A program made the position numbers and the translations under genes. From Salinicola salarius (GTDB lineage: Bacteria; Pseudomonadota; Gammaproteobacteria; Pseudomonadales; Halomonadaceae): DNA of 52,937 bases. The stretch is taken from positions 1,655 through 54,591 of the forward strand of contig NZ_PZJT01000021.1 of assembly GCF_003206135.1 (NCBI RefSeq), given 5' to 3'. Shown here in pieces: positions 44,558 through 52,937 of this stretch (position 1 is the stretch's first letter; every line of letters starts with the position of its first letter). The notes below the pieces were generated by a model. It had not been told where the DNA came from. It did no database searches and worked only from the letters and a program-made list of their open reading frames with translations.

Positions 44558-45270
44558 TGATGCCGACACGCTCGAATCCATCGGCCCTGAACGGGCTCTA
44601 CGCGATCACCGACAGCCATCTGCTGCCGGATGATCGAACCCTGCTAGCTGGCTGCGAAGCGGCGCTGGAAGCCGGTATCGTGCTGCTGCAGTATCGCGAC
44701 AAGTCTGTCGACACGAATCGGCGCCAGCGGCAGGGCGACGCGCTGGCGGCACTCTGCGAACGCCATGCGGTGCCGTTGATCGTCAACGACGATCTCGAGT
44801 TGGCGTTGCGACTGCAGCAGCGCTGGGGAGACGTCATCGGCCTGCACGTCGGCCAGGAGGATGTCTCGCTGGCGGCTGCCAGACAGCGGCTGGGCGGCCG
44901 CGCCATCATCGGTGCGACTTGCCACGATTCGCCGACGCTGGCGAGCAAGGCGGCCGATGCCGGCGCCAGCTATCTGGCATTCGGACGCTTCTTTGCCTCC
45001 CGGACCAAGCCGGAAGCGGCGCCAGCGCCGCTGTCGATACTCGACGAAGTCGCGCCACTGGGGTTGCCGCGAGTGGCGATCGGCGGTATCGATGCGGGTA
45101 CCGCAAGTCGGGCTCGTGCGGCGGGCGCCGAGATGCTGGCGGTGGTCCATGCTATTTTCGGTGCGCCGGATATTGCCCGCGCGGTGCAGGAGCTCAATGC
45201 CATTCTCGCCGAGGCGCCCCTGTCGAATTCCGCCATCGATGGAAAGCCTGTCATCGATCGATGTCAGTAG
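44554..45270 (+). CDS. thiE: Thiamine-phosphate synthase ThiE
   Basis: This 238-residue TIM barrel joins HMP-PP to the thiazole phosphate. Motifs are GLYAITDSHLLPD, VLLQYRDKSVD, VNDDLELAL, GLHVGQEDVSL, GATCHDSPTLASKAADAGASYLAFGRFFASRTK and VAIGGIDA. Three successive ATGs (44554, 44557, 44560) could start it; the first overlaps the thiD stop. It leads into hemL after 21 bases, as in other gammaproteobacteria. Confidence 0.94.
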   Translation: MMMPTRSNPSALNGLYAITDSHLLPDDRTLLAGCEAALEAGIVLLQYRDKSVDTNRRQRQGDALAALCERHAVPLIVNDDLELALRLQQRWGDVIGLHVGQEDVSLAAARQRLGGRAIIGATCHDSPTLASKAADAGASYLAFGRFFASRTKPEAAPAPLSILDEVAPLGLPRVAIGGIDAGTASRARAAGAEMLAVVHAIFGAPDIARAVQELNAILAEAPLSNSAIDGKPVIDRCQ

Positions 45271-45291
45271 AACTTTGCTAGAGAGAACACC

Positions 45292-46581
45292 ATGACGACA
45301 TCCGCCGAACTGTTCGAACGCGCCTGCCGGCATATCCCCGGCGGCGTCAATTCCCCGGTACGTGCCTTCAAGGGCATGGCGCAGCCACCGGTCTTCGTCG
45401 AGCGCGCCCAGGGCGCCTATCTATTCGACGTCGAGGGCAAGCGTTACATCGACTACGTGGGCTCCTGGGGGCCGATGATCACCGGTCACGCCGACCCGGA
45501 GGTGTTGAACGCCGTTCGCGAACGCCTGGACAACGGCCTCTCCTTCGGGACGCCGACGGCGATCGAGACCACCATGGCCGATCTGATCTGCGAGATCATC
45601 CCCTCCATCGACATGGTGCGAATGGTCAACTCCGGCACCGAGGCGACGATGTCGGCGATTCGCCTGGCGCGGGGCTACACCGGGCGCGACAAGATCGTCA
45701 AGTTCGAGGGCAACTATCACGGCCATTCGGATTCGCTGCTGGTGAAGGCGGGGTCCGGTGCGCTGACCCACGGCGAGCCCAGCTCCCCGGGGGTGCCGGC
45801 ATCGCTGGCGGAGCATACGATCACGCTGGCCTACAACGATATCGAAGCCGTGCACGAGTGCTTCGAAGCCATCGGCGAGCAGATCGCCGGGATCATCGTC
45901 GAGCCGGTGGCCGGTAACATGAACTGCATCCCGCCGCAGCCCGGCTTCCTGGAGGCGCTGCGCGAGGTGTGCGACAACCACGGCAGCGTGCTGATCTTCG
46001 ATGAGGTCATGACCGGGTTCCGCGTGGCGCTGGGCGGCGCTCAGGCCCATTACGGCATCACGCCGGATCTGACCTGTCTGGGCAAGATCGTCGGCGGCGG
46101 CATGCCGGTCGGTGCCTTCGGCGGCAAGCGCGACATCATGGAGCAGATCTCCCCGCTGGGGCCGGTGTATCAGGCCGGCACGCTGTCGGGCAACCCGCTG
46201 GCGATGGCGGCTGGTATCACCCTGCTCGGCAAGATACGTCAGCCCGGTTTCCACGAGGCGCTTTCCACCCGCGTGGAAACCTTGTGTGAAGGTCTCGAGG
46301 CGCGTGCCCGCGATGCCGGTATCGATCTGATCACGCAGCGCGCCGGGGGTATGTTCGGGCTATTCTTCACGGCGCAGCAGCGGGTCGACAACTTCGGCCA
46401 GACCATGGCTTGCGACGCGCAGGCATTTCGCGATTTCTTTTCGCACATGCTGGAATCCGGCGTCTATCTGGCTCCTTCCGCGTTCGAAGCCGGATTCATG
46501 TCGAGCGCGCACACCCACGACGATATTCAGACGACCTTATTGGCCAGCGAGCGGGCGTTCGCCGCCATGCGTCAGCCATGA
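45292..46581 (+). CDS. hemL: Glutamate-1-semialdehyde 2,1-aminomutase HemL
   Basis: This 429-residue PLP enzyme makes 5-aminolevulinate for haem. Motifs are PGGVNSPVRAFKG near the start, GTEATMSAIRLARGYTGRDKIVKFEGNYHGHSDSLL, DEVMTGFRVALGG and the PLP lysine in CLGKIVGGGMPVGAFGG. Length agrees with the family (426). Confidence 0.97.
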   Translation: MTTSAELFERACRHIPGGVNSPVRAFKGMAQPPVFVERAQGAYLFDVEGKRYIDYVGSWGPMITGHADPEVLNAVRERLDNGLSFGTPTAIETTMADLICEIIPSIDMVRMVNSGTEATMSAIRLARGYTGRDKIVKFEGNYHGHSDSLLVKAGSGALTHGEPSSPGVPASLAEHTITLAYNDIEAVHECFEAIGEQIAGIIVEPVAGNMNCIPPQPGFLEALREVCDNHGSVLIFDEVMTGFRVALGGAQAHYGITPDLTCLGKIVGGGMPVGAFGGKRDIMEQISPLGPVYQAGTLSGNPLAMAAGITLLGKIRQPGFHEALSTRVETLCEGLEARARDAGIDLITQRAGGMFGLFFTAQQRVDNFGQTMACDAQAFRDFFSHMLESGVYLAPSAFEAGFMSSAHTHDDIQTTLLASERAFAAMRQP

Positions 46582-46612
46582 GACACGAACGCGACTGACA
46601 GGGAGACGACGC

Positions 46613-48175
46613 ATGAGCCGAACGCTGATACAGGCGCTCAAGGAGAGTGATTGTTTCGATCATCCGATCGGCGCCGTCGAAGTGTTCGAAACCCCCATCT
46701 CCTGGGTGGTATCGACCGGCGACTACGCCTACAAGATCAAGAAATCGCTGGATTACGGCAGTTTTCTCGATTTCTCGACCTTGGAGAAGCGACGTCGCCT
46801 CTGTGAGCAGGAAGTCGCGCTGAACCGTCGCGTGGCGCCTGCGCTCTATATCGGCTGCGTCGCGATCTCGGGGTCCGAGACGTCGCCGCGGGTCAACGAC
46901 GACAGCGCGCCGATCGAGTACGCGGTCAAGATGCGCCAGTTCAGCAGCCGCCATCTGCTGAGTTCGCTGCAGGCCAGCGGTGAACTCTCGGCGGAACTGA
47001 TCGACGATCTGATCGATCAGCTAGTGGCGCTGCACGAGTCGGCGCCCAGCGTGTCCGGCGATAACCCGCTGGGCTCGCCTTCGAGCATTCGCGACATGCT
47101 GGTCAACGAGTTCGAGACGATCGAGCCGCTGCTGGAATCGCCGCAGGATCAGGAGCAGCTGGCCAGGGTCAGGACACTGACGCTGGAGAGTTTTTCGCGG
47201 CTCGAACCCATTCTCGAGTCACGCTGGGAAGGCGGTTTCATTCGCGAAAGCCACGGTGATATTCACCTGGGCAATGCGGTGCGCTTCGAGGGCAAGGCGA
47301 TCCTGTTCAATGGCATCGAGTTCAACGATCGCCTGCGCTGGTGCGATGTCGCCTGCGAACTGGCCTTCCTGATCATGGACCTGGAAGCCCGCGGCGAGAA
47401 CGAGTTCGCGCACTATGCGCTCAATCGATATCTCGAGCTGTCCGGGGATTATCAGGCGGTCCGCCTGCTCAACTTCTACAAGCGCTACCGGGCGCTGTTG
47501 CGCGCACGGATCGAACTGGTCAGGGATCACGACGCCGGCATGATCGACGACCTGCCCGGGGGCGAGCCCATCGAGGTCTTCCGCCGTTATCTGTCCATGG
47601 CTCAGGAGTACAGCGAGTTCCGCTTCCCTTACCTGATCCTGGCGGTCGGTGTCTCCGGCAGTGGCAAGAGCCGGTTCACCGAGGAGATCGTGAGGCGTCT
47701 GGGTGGGGTACGGATCCGGTCCGATGTCGAGCGCAAGCGTCTGTTCGACTTCACGGCGGCGCCCGACGATGCCGACGCCGTCTACAGCGAGCAGGCCACC
47801 GACCAGACCTATCGGCGTCTCGCCGAATTGACGGGCACGGTACTCGAAGCCGGTTTGCCGGCGTGTATCGATGCCACCTGCCTGTTGCTGGAACAGCGCA
47901 AGCGGCTTCGGTTCGAGGCCGAGAAGCGCGGGCTTCCCGTCTTGATCGTCAGTTTCGAAGCGGATCGGGCGACACTACGGGCTCGCATCGTCAAGCGTGC
48001 CAGACGTAGCGGAGAACCTTCGGAAAGCAGCCTTGCGATTCTTGAACAGCAACTGGAACGCTTCGAGCCGTTTGCCAGCGACGAGACGACCCATCTCGTG
48101 CATCTCGACACGACGGCGCCGGATGCCAATCTGACGCTGGCTTCGTTGATCCAGGAACGCATGCGGCTGAACTGA
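46613..48175 (+). CDS. Aminoglycoside-phosphotransferase-like/P-loop kinase fusion protein
   Basis: This 520-residue protein has two parts. Residues 1-330 form an APH-like fold with the catalytic HGDIHLGN (214-221) and FNGIEFNDR in place of the usual metal-binding block. Residues 345-520 hold a P-loop GVSGSGKS (346-353), then an ADP-binding fold like gluconate/shikimate-type kinases (RIRSDVERKRLF). Such bifunctional proteins are common in proteobacteria but their substrates are unknown. It follows hemL by 31 bases, perhaps on the same transcript. Antibiotic modification is not implied. Confidence 0.82.
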   Translation: MSRTLIQALKESDCFDHPIGAVEVFETPISWVVSTGDYAYKIKKSLDYGSFLDFSTLEKRRRLCEQEVALNRRVAPALYIGCVAISGSETSPRVNDDSAPIEYAVKMRQFSSRHLLSSLQASGELSAELIDDLIDQLVALHESAPSVSGDNPLGSPSSIRDMLVNEFETIEPLLESPQDQEQLARVRTLTLESFSRLEPILESRWEGGFIRESHGDIHLGNAVRFEGKAILFNGIEFNDRLRWCDVACELAFLIMDLEARGENEFAHYALNRYLELSGDYQAVRLLNFYKRYRALLRARIELVRDHDAGMIDDLPGGEPIEVFRRYLSMAQEYSEFRFPYLILAVGVSGSGKSRFTEEIVRRLGGVRIRSDVERKRLFDFTAAPDDADAVYSEQATDQTYRRLAELTGTVLEAGLPACIDATCLLLEQRKRLRFEAEKRGLPVLIVSFEADRATLRARIVKRARRSGEPSESSLAILEQQLERFEPFASDETTHLVHLDTTAPDANLTLASLIQERMRLN

Positions 48176-48177
48176 AA

Positions 48178-48214
48178 AATCCACAGGGAAGCCGGTAGGG
48201 TTTCCCTGTGGATT
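48178..48214 (-). terminator. Terminator between kinase fusion and csgD-like gene
   Basis: AATCCACAGGGAA pairs perfectly with TTCCCTGTGGATT over 11 bases, and the minus strand continues in a run of five T (A's at 48175-48179). It therefore serves the csgD-like gene, with the hairpin right after the stop of the convergent gene. Confidence 0.85.
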
Positions 48215-48226
48215 GAAATTAGGTTC

Positions 48227-48262
48227 TTGCTATTGCTATTGCTATTGCTATTGCTATTGCTA
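48227..48262 (+). repeat. Hexanucleotide tandem repeat (TTGCTA)6
   Basis: Six perfect copies of TTGCTA run without interruption, followed by CTTGCG. They lie between the terminator and the 3' end of the csgD-like gene (stop at 48270), so they would be in its 3' untranslated region. Copy number is likely variable. Confidence 0.95.
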
Positions 48263-48269
48263 CTTGCGT

Positions 48270-48947
48270 TCAGCGGCGTCCGTTGGCGTAACGTGAAGCC
48301 ATGACCGGAATCGTGCCCAGATTCTGTCGCGCCCAGTTGGTGGCCTGGATGCGGTTGTGAACGTTGATCTTGCGGAACAAGTTGTAGAGATGCGACTTGA
48401 CCGTGTGTTCGCTCACGAACAGTTTTTCTGCGATTTCCGTATTGCTGGCACCCGATACCAGCAGGGTAACGATCTCCAGCTCACGTCGCGTCAGGCCACA
48501 TACCGGTCGATAGGTATTGACTTGCTGGCGACGGTAAAAGTCTATCAACATCGCGGAGAGCGGCCGAGAAATCCACAGCTCGCCTTCCATTAGTTTGACA
48601 ATACCTTTACAAATAAGCTCGAGATTGTCCTGCCGGTAGAACACGCCACGCAGGTGGATACCGATCAACAGTTCCATGACCTGCTTGTTATCGCGAACAT
48701 TGAAGGCCGACAGAATGATCGCGTTATTTTCTTCGGCTCTGGTATTCCAGGCCAGTAAGTCCTTTTCCTGAACGTGATCTCCATCCAACAGGACGAGAAC
48801 GTGGCGTCCCTCAGCCACCGGAAAACGCTCCTGGGGACTGAGTGCCGAGACGCGGCACCCGGTTTTCTGGTGGATGTAGTCCAAAAATAGTACAGACTGG
48901 GAGTTACAATCCGTAACAAGTACGATATCGGTGTTTTCAGTGTTCAT
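48270..48947 (-). CDS. CsgD-like LuxR-family transcriptional regulator
   Basis: This 225-residue protein has an N-terminal receiver-like domain without the usual phosphorylation aspartate pattern and a C-terminal LuxR HTH (residues 151-208: LTRRELEIVTLLVSGASNTEIAEKLFVSEHTVKSHLYNLF). Length and motif order resemble CsgD, the master regulator of curli and cellulose matrix in enterics (GVFYRQDNLELICKGIVKLMEGE). ATG 48945-48947 is chosen; the frame upstream runs into AT-rich DNA. No curli or cellulose genes lie nearby, so the targets are unknown. Confidence 0.78.
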   Translation of the reverse strand: MNTENTDIVLVTDCNSQSVLFLDYIHQKTGCRVSALSPQERFPVAEGRHVLVLLDGDHVQEKDLLAWNTRAEENNAIILSAFNVRDNKQVMELLIGIHLRGVFYRQDNLELICKGIVKLMEGELWISRPLSAMLIDFYRRQQVNTYRPVCGLTRRELEIVTLLVSGASNTEIAEKLFVSEHTVKSHLYNLFRKINVHNRIQATNWARQNLGTIPVMASRYANGRR

Positions 48948-49385
48948 GGTCTGATCCCTTCGAAGGATTTTAATTAGTCTTTTACACTTTTCGTTGTGAT
49001 TCCTGGCTAGGTAATCGACTGCCTTCCGCGATTGTTGGAGCCCAATAGTGTTAATAAAACCCATGCGTTGTAAATATAGGGCATCTAACTTTTCAAACCG
49101 TGACACCGCAGGAACAATTAAGGACTCTGTAATTTTTTGATATTTCCTCTAAAAATCATAGATTTATGGTCATGTTAGCGGTAATTAATTAAAAAACATT
49201 GTTTCCATTCCCAGAAAAAGCACGCTTTCCTCTCTACAAAACAGGAATGACCAGTAGGCGAATTTTTGAGTTTTCTCATTACCGGCGGTAGTGGGAACTT
49301 CAATGGCAATAATAAGGGGCGCTATGCCCCGATCGCCGAGCCCCGTAGAATGACCGCTTTTGGCAGGAGACTCTGACAGGAGCCC
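48948..49385. other. AT-rich regulatory region upstream of the csgD-like gene and rdgB
   Basis: This is a divergent intergenic region of 438 bases with AT-rich tracts (49130-49215). csgD-type genes usually have long, densely regulated leaders. I cannot fix individual operators, and no gene is credible. Confidence 0.45.
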
Positions 49386-50018
49386 ATGAGCGTGCAGATT
49401 GATAACCTGGTCGTAGCCAGTGGCAACCGTGGAAAACTGGCTGAATTCCAGCAGCTACTAGGCCCGCTCGGTCTGCGTGTCCAACCGCAGTCGGATTTCG
49501 GCGTGACCGATGTGGAAGAGACCGGACTGACATTCGTCGAGAATGCCATCCTCAAGGCGCGAGCCGCCGCCCGTGCCAGCGGGTTGCCGGCGTTGGCCGA
49601 CGATTCCGGGCTGGCAGTCGACGCACTGGCAGGGGCACCGGGCATCTACTCGGCCCGCTATGCCGGGGAATCGAACAACGGCGAATCCAAGGATGCGGCC
49701 AACAATGCCAAGCTGCTGGCGGCACTCAAGGATGTTCCCGAAGGGGAACGCACGGCGCGTTACTGGTGTGTGCTGGTCTATCTGCGGCATGCCGACGATC
49801 CCGTGCCGCTGATCGTCCAGTGCGACTGGAAAGGCGACATCCTGGCGTATCCGCGGGGTAATGGCGGCTTCGGCTACGATCCGCTTTTCTGGATACCCGA
49901 GTGTGGCATGAGCGTCGCCGAACTCAGCGCCGAGGAGAAGAACCGCTTGAGTCACCGGGGACGTGCGCTGCAGTCGCTGATCACGCAGCTCAAGGAATCG
50001 GGACAGGTTTCGGAATGA
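49386..50018 (+). CDS. rdgB: XTP/dITP pyrophosphatase RdgB
   Basis: This 210-residue Ham1/RdgB-family enzyme hydrolyses non-canonical purine triphosphates. Motifs are VVASGNRGKLAEFQQLL, GLTFVENAILKARAAA, ADDSGLAVDAL and GFGYDPLFWIPE, then the SHRGRAL end. Its stop overlaps the hemW ATG (ATGA), as in many gammaproteobacteria. Confidence 0.97.
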   Translation: MSVQIDNLVVASGNRGKLAEFQQLLGPLGLRVQPQSDFGVTDVEETGLTFVENAILKARAAARASGLPALADDSGLAVDALAGAPGIYSARYAGESNNGESKDAANNAKLLAALKDVPEGERTARYWCVLVYLRHADDPVPLIVQCDWKGDILAYPRGNGGFGYDPLFWIPECGMSVAELSAEEKNRLSHRGRALQSLITQLKESGQVSE

Positions 50019-51226
50019 TGGCTTTGCCGCCGCTGGCGCTCTACATCCACGTGCCCTGGTGCGTGCGCAAGTGTCCGTACTGCGATTTCAATTCGCATGG
50101 CGTGGGTCACGGCGCGGCGCTGCCGGAGTCCCGTTACGTCGAAGCGCTGCTGGCGGATCTCGATCACGACCTGCCGGCGGTTCAAGGCCGCGAGATCGTC
50201 AGTATCTTCATTGGCGGCGGGACGCCAAGCCTGCTCTCTCCGGCGGCCTACCAGCGCCTTTTCGATGGCCTGCGCGCGCGGCTGGCCTTCGCTTCGGATA
50301 TCGAAATCACCCTGGAAGCCAACCCCGGCACGGTGGAGCAGAGCCGCTTCGAGGGCTACCGCCGGGCGGGAATCAATCGGTTATCCATCGGCGTACAGAG
50401 TTTCGCCGCCGCACAGCTCGAAGCATTGGGTCGCATTCACAATGGTGACGAGGCGGTGCGGGCAATGCGCAGCGCTCGGAATGCCGGGTTCGACAACGTC
50501 AATCTGGACCTGATGCACGGCCTGCCGGGGCAGACGCTGGAGACGGCGCTGCAGGATATCGAGACGGCGCTGGCGCTCGAGCCCACCCACCTGTCGTGGT
50601 ATCAGCTGACGCTGGAGCCCAATACCGAATTCTTCTCCCATCCGCCGGCGCTGCCCGATGAAGAGCGGCTGTGGGATATCCAGGACGCCGGTCACGAACG
50701 GATCGAGGCAGCCGGTTTCTCCCGCTACGAGATTTCCGCCTACGCCCGGCCCGGGCGGCAGGCGCGCCACAATCTCAATTACTGGCGTTTCGGTGACTAT
50801 CTCGGCATCGGCGCCGGTGCGCACGGCAAACTTTCCCGGGTCGACTCGGCAGGGAAGTGGTGTATCGAACGTCGCTGGAAAACGCGCCAGCCCGACGCCT
50901 ACCTGCGCCGTCTCGACGACCCGCGCGGCTTCGTGGCCGGTGGTCAGGAAGTGGACGACCAGGCACTGCCGCTCGAGTTTCTAATGAACGCCTTGCGCCT
51001 GACCGAAGGCGTGAGCGCCGAGGATTGGGTAAACCATACCGGTCGGGCATTGTCTGAACTGACGCCTCGCCTGGAGCCGGCGCGACAGAAAGGACTGTTG
51101 ATGGAGACGCCGTCGCGTCTGCAAGCGACCCCGCAAGGCCTGTTATTCTTGAACGACCTGCTCGCGCTGTTCGATGAAGCGCATTCGACCAACGGCGTCG
51201 ATCCTCGAACGAGGGCCGAGCAGTGA
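50015..51226 (+). CDS. hemW: Radical SAM haem chaperone HemW
   Basis: This 403-residue HemN-like protein has the radical-SAM cluster motif CVRKCPYC (CxxxCxxC), the haem-binding-type N-terminus, GGGTPSLL and EANPGTVEQSRFEGYRRAGINRLSIGVQSF. It lacks the extra CxxC context of true HemN, which suits HemW, a haem chaperone. ATG at 50015 overlaps the rdgB stop; the neighbouring ATG at 50018 is equally possible. Confidence 0.93.
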   Translation: MMALPPLALYIHVPWCVRKCPYCDFNSHGVGHGAALPESRYVEALLADLDHDLPAVQGREIVSIFIGGGTPSLLSPAAYQRLFDGLRARLAFASDIEITLEANPGTVEQSRFEGYRRAGINRLSIGVQSFAAAQLEALGRIHNGDEAVRAMRSARNAGFDNVNLDLMHGLPGQTLETALQDIETALALEPTHLSWYQLTLEPNTEFFSHPPALPDEERLWDIQDAGHERIEAAGFSRYEISAYARPGRQARHNLNYWRFGDYLGIGAGAHGKLSRVDSAGKWCIERRWKTRQPDAYLRRLDDPRGFVAGGQEVDDQALPLEFLMNALRLTEGVSAEDWVNHTGRALSELTPRLEPARQKGLLMETPSRLQATPQGLLFLNDLLALFDEAHSTNGVDPRTRAEQ

Positions 51227-51295
51227 TGGATTCGTCGTCACGTTTTCTGGCGACAGGTAAGACGTGATGATTTGCCAGCAAGGAGTTCCTCAAGC

Positions 51296-51982
51296 ATGAA
51301 GATGATGAAAAAGACGTTCTGGTTGTCCATTCCGCTTGCCGTGGCGGTTGGTGTGACCGGCTGTGCTTCCACCGGTACCGATGGCCAGCAGCAGAGCAGC
51401 GGCAACACCAAGACCTGGAGCGGTGCCGGCATTGGGGCGGTCGCCGGGGCGGTCGCGGGTGCATTGACCGGCGACGGCGGCAGCAGCACTCGGGATCGCG
51501 CCTTGATCGGTGCGGCGGCCGGTGCGGCGATCGGCGGCGGAGTCGGCGCCTACATGGATTCCCAGGAGAAAGAGCTGCGCAATCGCCTCGACGGTACGGA
51601 CATCGGCGTCGAGCGTAACGGCAACGATCTGATCCTCAACATGCCGAGCAGCGTGACTTTCGACGTCGACGCCAGCGATCTGAAGACGGCAGCACGCCAG
51701 GCGCTCAACGACGTCAATGCGGTGCTGCGCTCCTATCCGGAAACGCGCATCAACGTGGCAGGCTATACCGACAGCACCGGCTCCGACAGCTACAACCAGA
51801 CGCTGTCCGAACGGCGTGCGCAGTCGGTGGCGACCTATCTCGAACAGGGTGGCGTCGATGGCGGGCGCATCAACGCTGTCGGCTACGGCGAGTCGAACCC
51901 GGTCGCCAGCAACGACACCGAGGCGGGCCGTGCCCAGAATCGTCGCGTCGAGATCACGCTGACGCCGACACAGCAGTCCTGA
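51296..51982 (+). CDS. OmpA-family outer-membrane lipoprotein with glycine zipper
   Basis: This 228-residue lipoprotein (YiaD-like) has a signal peptide ending in VTGC (C23), a glycine-zipper region (GAGIGAVAGAVAGALTG and GAAAGAAIGGGVGAYMD) and a C-terminal OmpA domain binding peptidoglycan (NVAGYTDSTGSDSYNQTLSERRAQSV). The ATG at 51296 with AAGGAG ten bases upstream is chosen. A strong terminator follows after a second hairpin. Confidence 0.88.
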   Translation: MKMMKKTFWLSIPLAVAVGVTGCASTGTDGQQQSSGNTKTWSGAGIGAVAGAVAGALTGDGGSSTRDRALIGAAAGAAIGGGVGAYMDSQEKELRNRLDGTDIGVERNGNDLILNMPSSVTFDVDASDLKTAARQALNDVNAVLRSYPETRINVAGYTDSTGSDSYNQTLSERRAQSVATYLEQGGVDGGRINAVGYGESNPVASNDTEAGRAQNRRVEITLTPTQQS

Positions 51983-52026
51983 GACCCAAGGCCGTCCCGA
52001 GACGGCCGATGATCGGTCTCGAATCC

Positions 52027-52054
52027 GGGCGTGGCCAACAGCCACGCCCTTTTT
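52027..52054 (+). terminator. Rho-independent terminator after the OmpA-type gene
   Basis: GGGCGTGGC pairs with GCCACGCCC across five bases, followed by TTTTT (52050-52054). It stops transcription 45 bases after the OmpA-type gene and just before rlmJ. Confidence 0.93.
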
Positions 52055-52069
52055 GATGGATGGATCCCC

Positions 52070-52924
52070 ATGCTTGCCTACCAGCACGCCTATCATGCCG
52101 GCAATTTCGCCGACGTCCACAAGCACCTTGGCTTGCGGCAACTCGTCCAGGCCATGATGAAAAAGTCTTCCGCCATCAGCTTCGTCGATACCCATGCCGG
52201 CCGCGGGCTCTATCCGCTGGCCGCGCCGGAGACGCAGAAACTGGGCGAATATCGCCAAGGCGTCGAACGGCTATGGCAGCGTCGTCGCGGTATTCCTGCC
52301 GATTCGCCGGTGGGTGAATGGCTGGCGACGCTGGCGACGTTGCAGCCAGGTGCCGAGCTGAGCCGATACCCCGGCTCGCCCTGGTGGCTGGGTTCGGCGC
52401 TACGTCCGCAGGATCGGCTGACGCTGTTCGAGCTGCATCCGGGTGAACACCAGCACCTGGCCGATCAGGCCCTGGCGACCGACAGCGCCGTGCAGCGGCG
52501 GCAGGCGGATGGCCTCAAGGGGCTGGTGAAAGGATTGCCGGTCTCCACGCCGCGGCTGTGTGTACTGATCGACCCGAGCTACGAACGCAAGGCGGAGTAT
52601 GACGAGGTCGCCGAGACGTTGCGTCAGGTGGTACGCAAGGTACGTCATGCGGTGGTGCTGGTGTGGTATCCGCTATTGCCGGCGGGGCGCCACCAGGCGA
52701 TGCTGGCAACGCTGCGAGAGGCTGGCATTCCCAAGCTGTGGCGTAGCGAACTGCAGATCCGGGAACCGATCGCCGACCGCGGCATGTATGGCAGCGGCCT
52801 GCTGATGCTCAATCCGCCGTGGCAGCTGGATCGGGAGCTTGATCGCGCCTTTTCCACGCTGGCCCCGATGCTTGCCGATGGCGCCAGACATCATGGCGAG
52901 TGGTGGACGGCCGAGACTTTCTAG
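52070..52924 (+). CDS. rlmJ: 23S rRNA (adenine2030-N6)-methyltransferase RlmJ
   Basis: This 284-residue Rossmann methyltransferase matches RlmJ: MLAYQHAYHAGNFADVHKHLGLRQLV at the start, FVDTHAGRGLY for SAM, and LIDPSYERKAEYDEV as the catalytic DPPY-type motif (here DPSY). ATG at 52070 follows the terminator directly; an upstream in-frame ATG at 52031 lies inside the terminator hairpin and is rejected. The gene ends 13 bases before the window end, where tagctacgggctacgg shows two copies of a gctacgg heptamer. Confidence 0.95.
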   Translation: MLAYQHAYHAGNFADVHKHLGLRQLVQAMMKKSSAISFVDTHAGRGLYPLAAPETQKLGEYRQGVERLWQRRRGIPADSPVGEWLATLATLQPGAELSRYPGSPWWLGSALRPQDRLTLFELHPGEHQHLADQALATDSAVQRRQADGLKGLVKGLPVSTPRLCVLIDPSYERKAEYDEVAETLRQVVRKVRHAVVLVWYPLLPAGRHQAMLATLREAGIPKLWRSELQIREPIADRGMYGSGLLMLNPPWQLDRELDRAFSTLAPMLADGARHHGEWWTAETF

Positions 52925-52937
52925 CTACGGGCTACGG

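Noticed and set aside
46613..48175. Aminoglycoside resistance gene
   Set aside because: The APH-like domain is fused to a P-loop kinase in a housekeeping context; this is a common family unrelated to known resistance enzymes.

Overview
The window is high-GC chromosomal DNA from a gammaproteobacterium. Gene content and order fit the Halomonadaceae best: a complete atp operon next to glmU, glmR/glmS nearby as in Pseudomonas, the parAB-rsmG-mnmG block, and CsgD-, YaiW- and HemW-type genes. The family assignment is inference; no rRNA or tRNA gene was found to test it.

Layout. 106-3975 (+) holds the end of a leucine/isovalerate degradation operon (liuC, liuD, liuE). Its MerR-type regulator liuR lies at 9065-9463 (-). 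The ~5 kb between them is accessory DNA. It contains a YefM/YoeB toxin-antitoxin pair flanked by two diverged copies of the liuE 3' end, a 5'-truncated membrane gene, and an AT-rich run of three minus-strand genes. Each of these three genes is followed at its 3' end by an attC-like site. I read this as a small integron cassette array without an integrase. Its cassettes encode a TIR-like nucleotide-binding protein, an OLD-like AAA/TOPRIM nuclease and an unknown small protein.

9639-24145 holds yecE-like/pdxY, mltA, a stress-type membrane trio (DUF3618, holin-X-like, nutrient-deprivation-like), an SDR oxidoreductase, a CobW-type GTPase behind a Zur-like box, an MBL-fold hydrolase, the glmR-glmS operon with DeoR-type operators, and argE with a DUF1615 lipoprotein.

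24465-37808 (-) is the housekeeping block: glmU, then atpIBEFHAGDC behind a strong promoter that carries a perfect 19-bp palindrome, then parB, parA, rsmG and mnmG. The 0.76-kb gap upstream of mnmG has an AT-rich core and a cluster of DnaA-box-like 9-mers, so it is a candidate replication origin.

38570-52924 holds a glnHPQ-type amino-acid transporter with an internal terminator, erpA, a channel-type CLC gene, thiD (with a 23-codon leader ORF) and thiE, hemL, an APH/P-loop kinase fusion, a CsgD-like regulator beside a six-unit TTGCTA repeat, rdgB-hemW, an OmpA-type lipoprotein and rlmJ.

The most interesting part is 3786-8784: the partly decayed integron array with probable anti-phage genes, and the toxin-antitoxin insertion in the tail of liuE.
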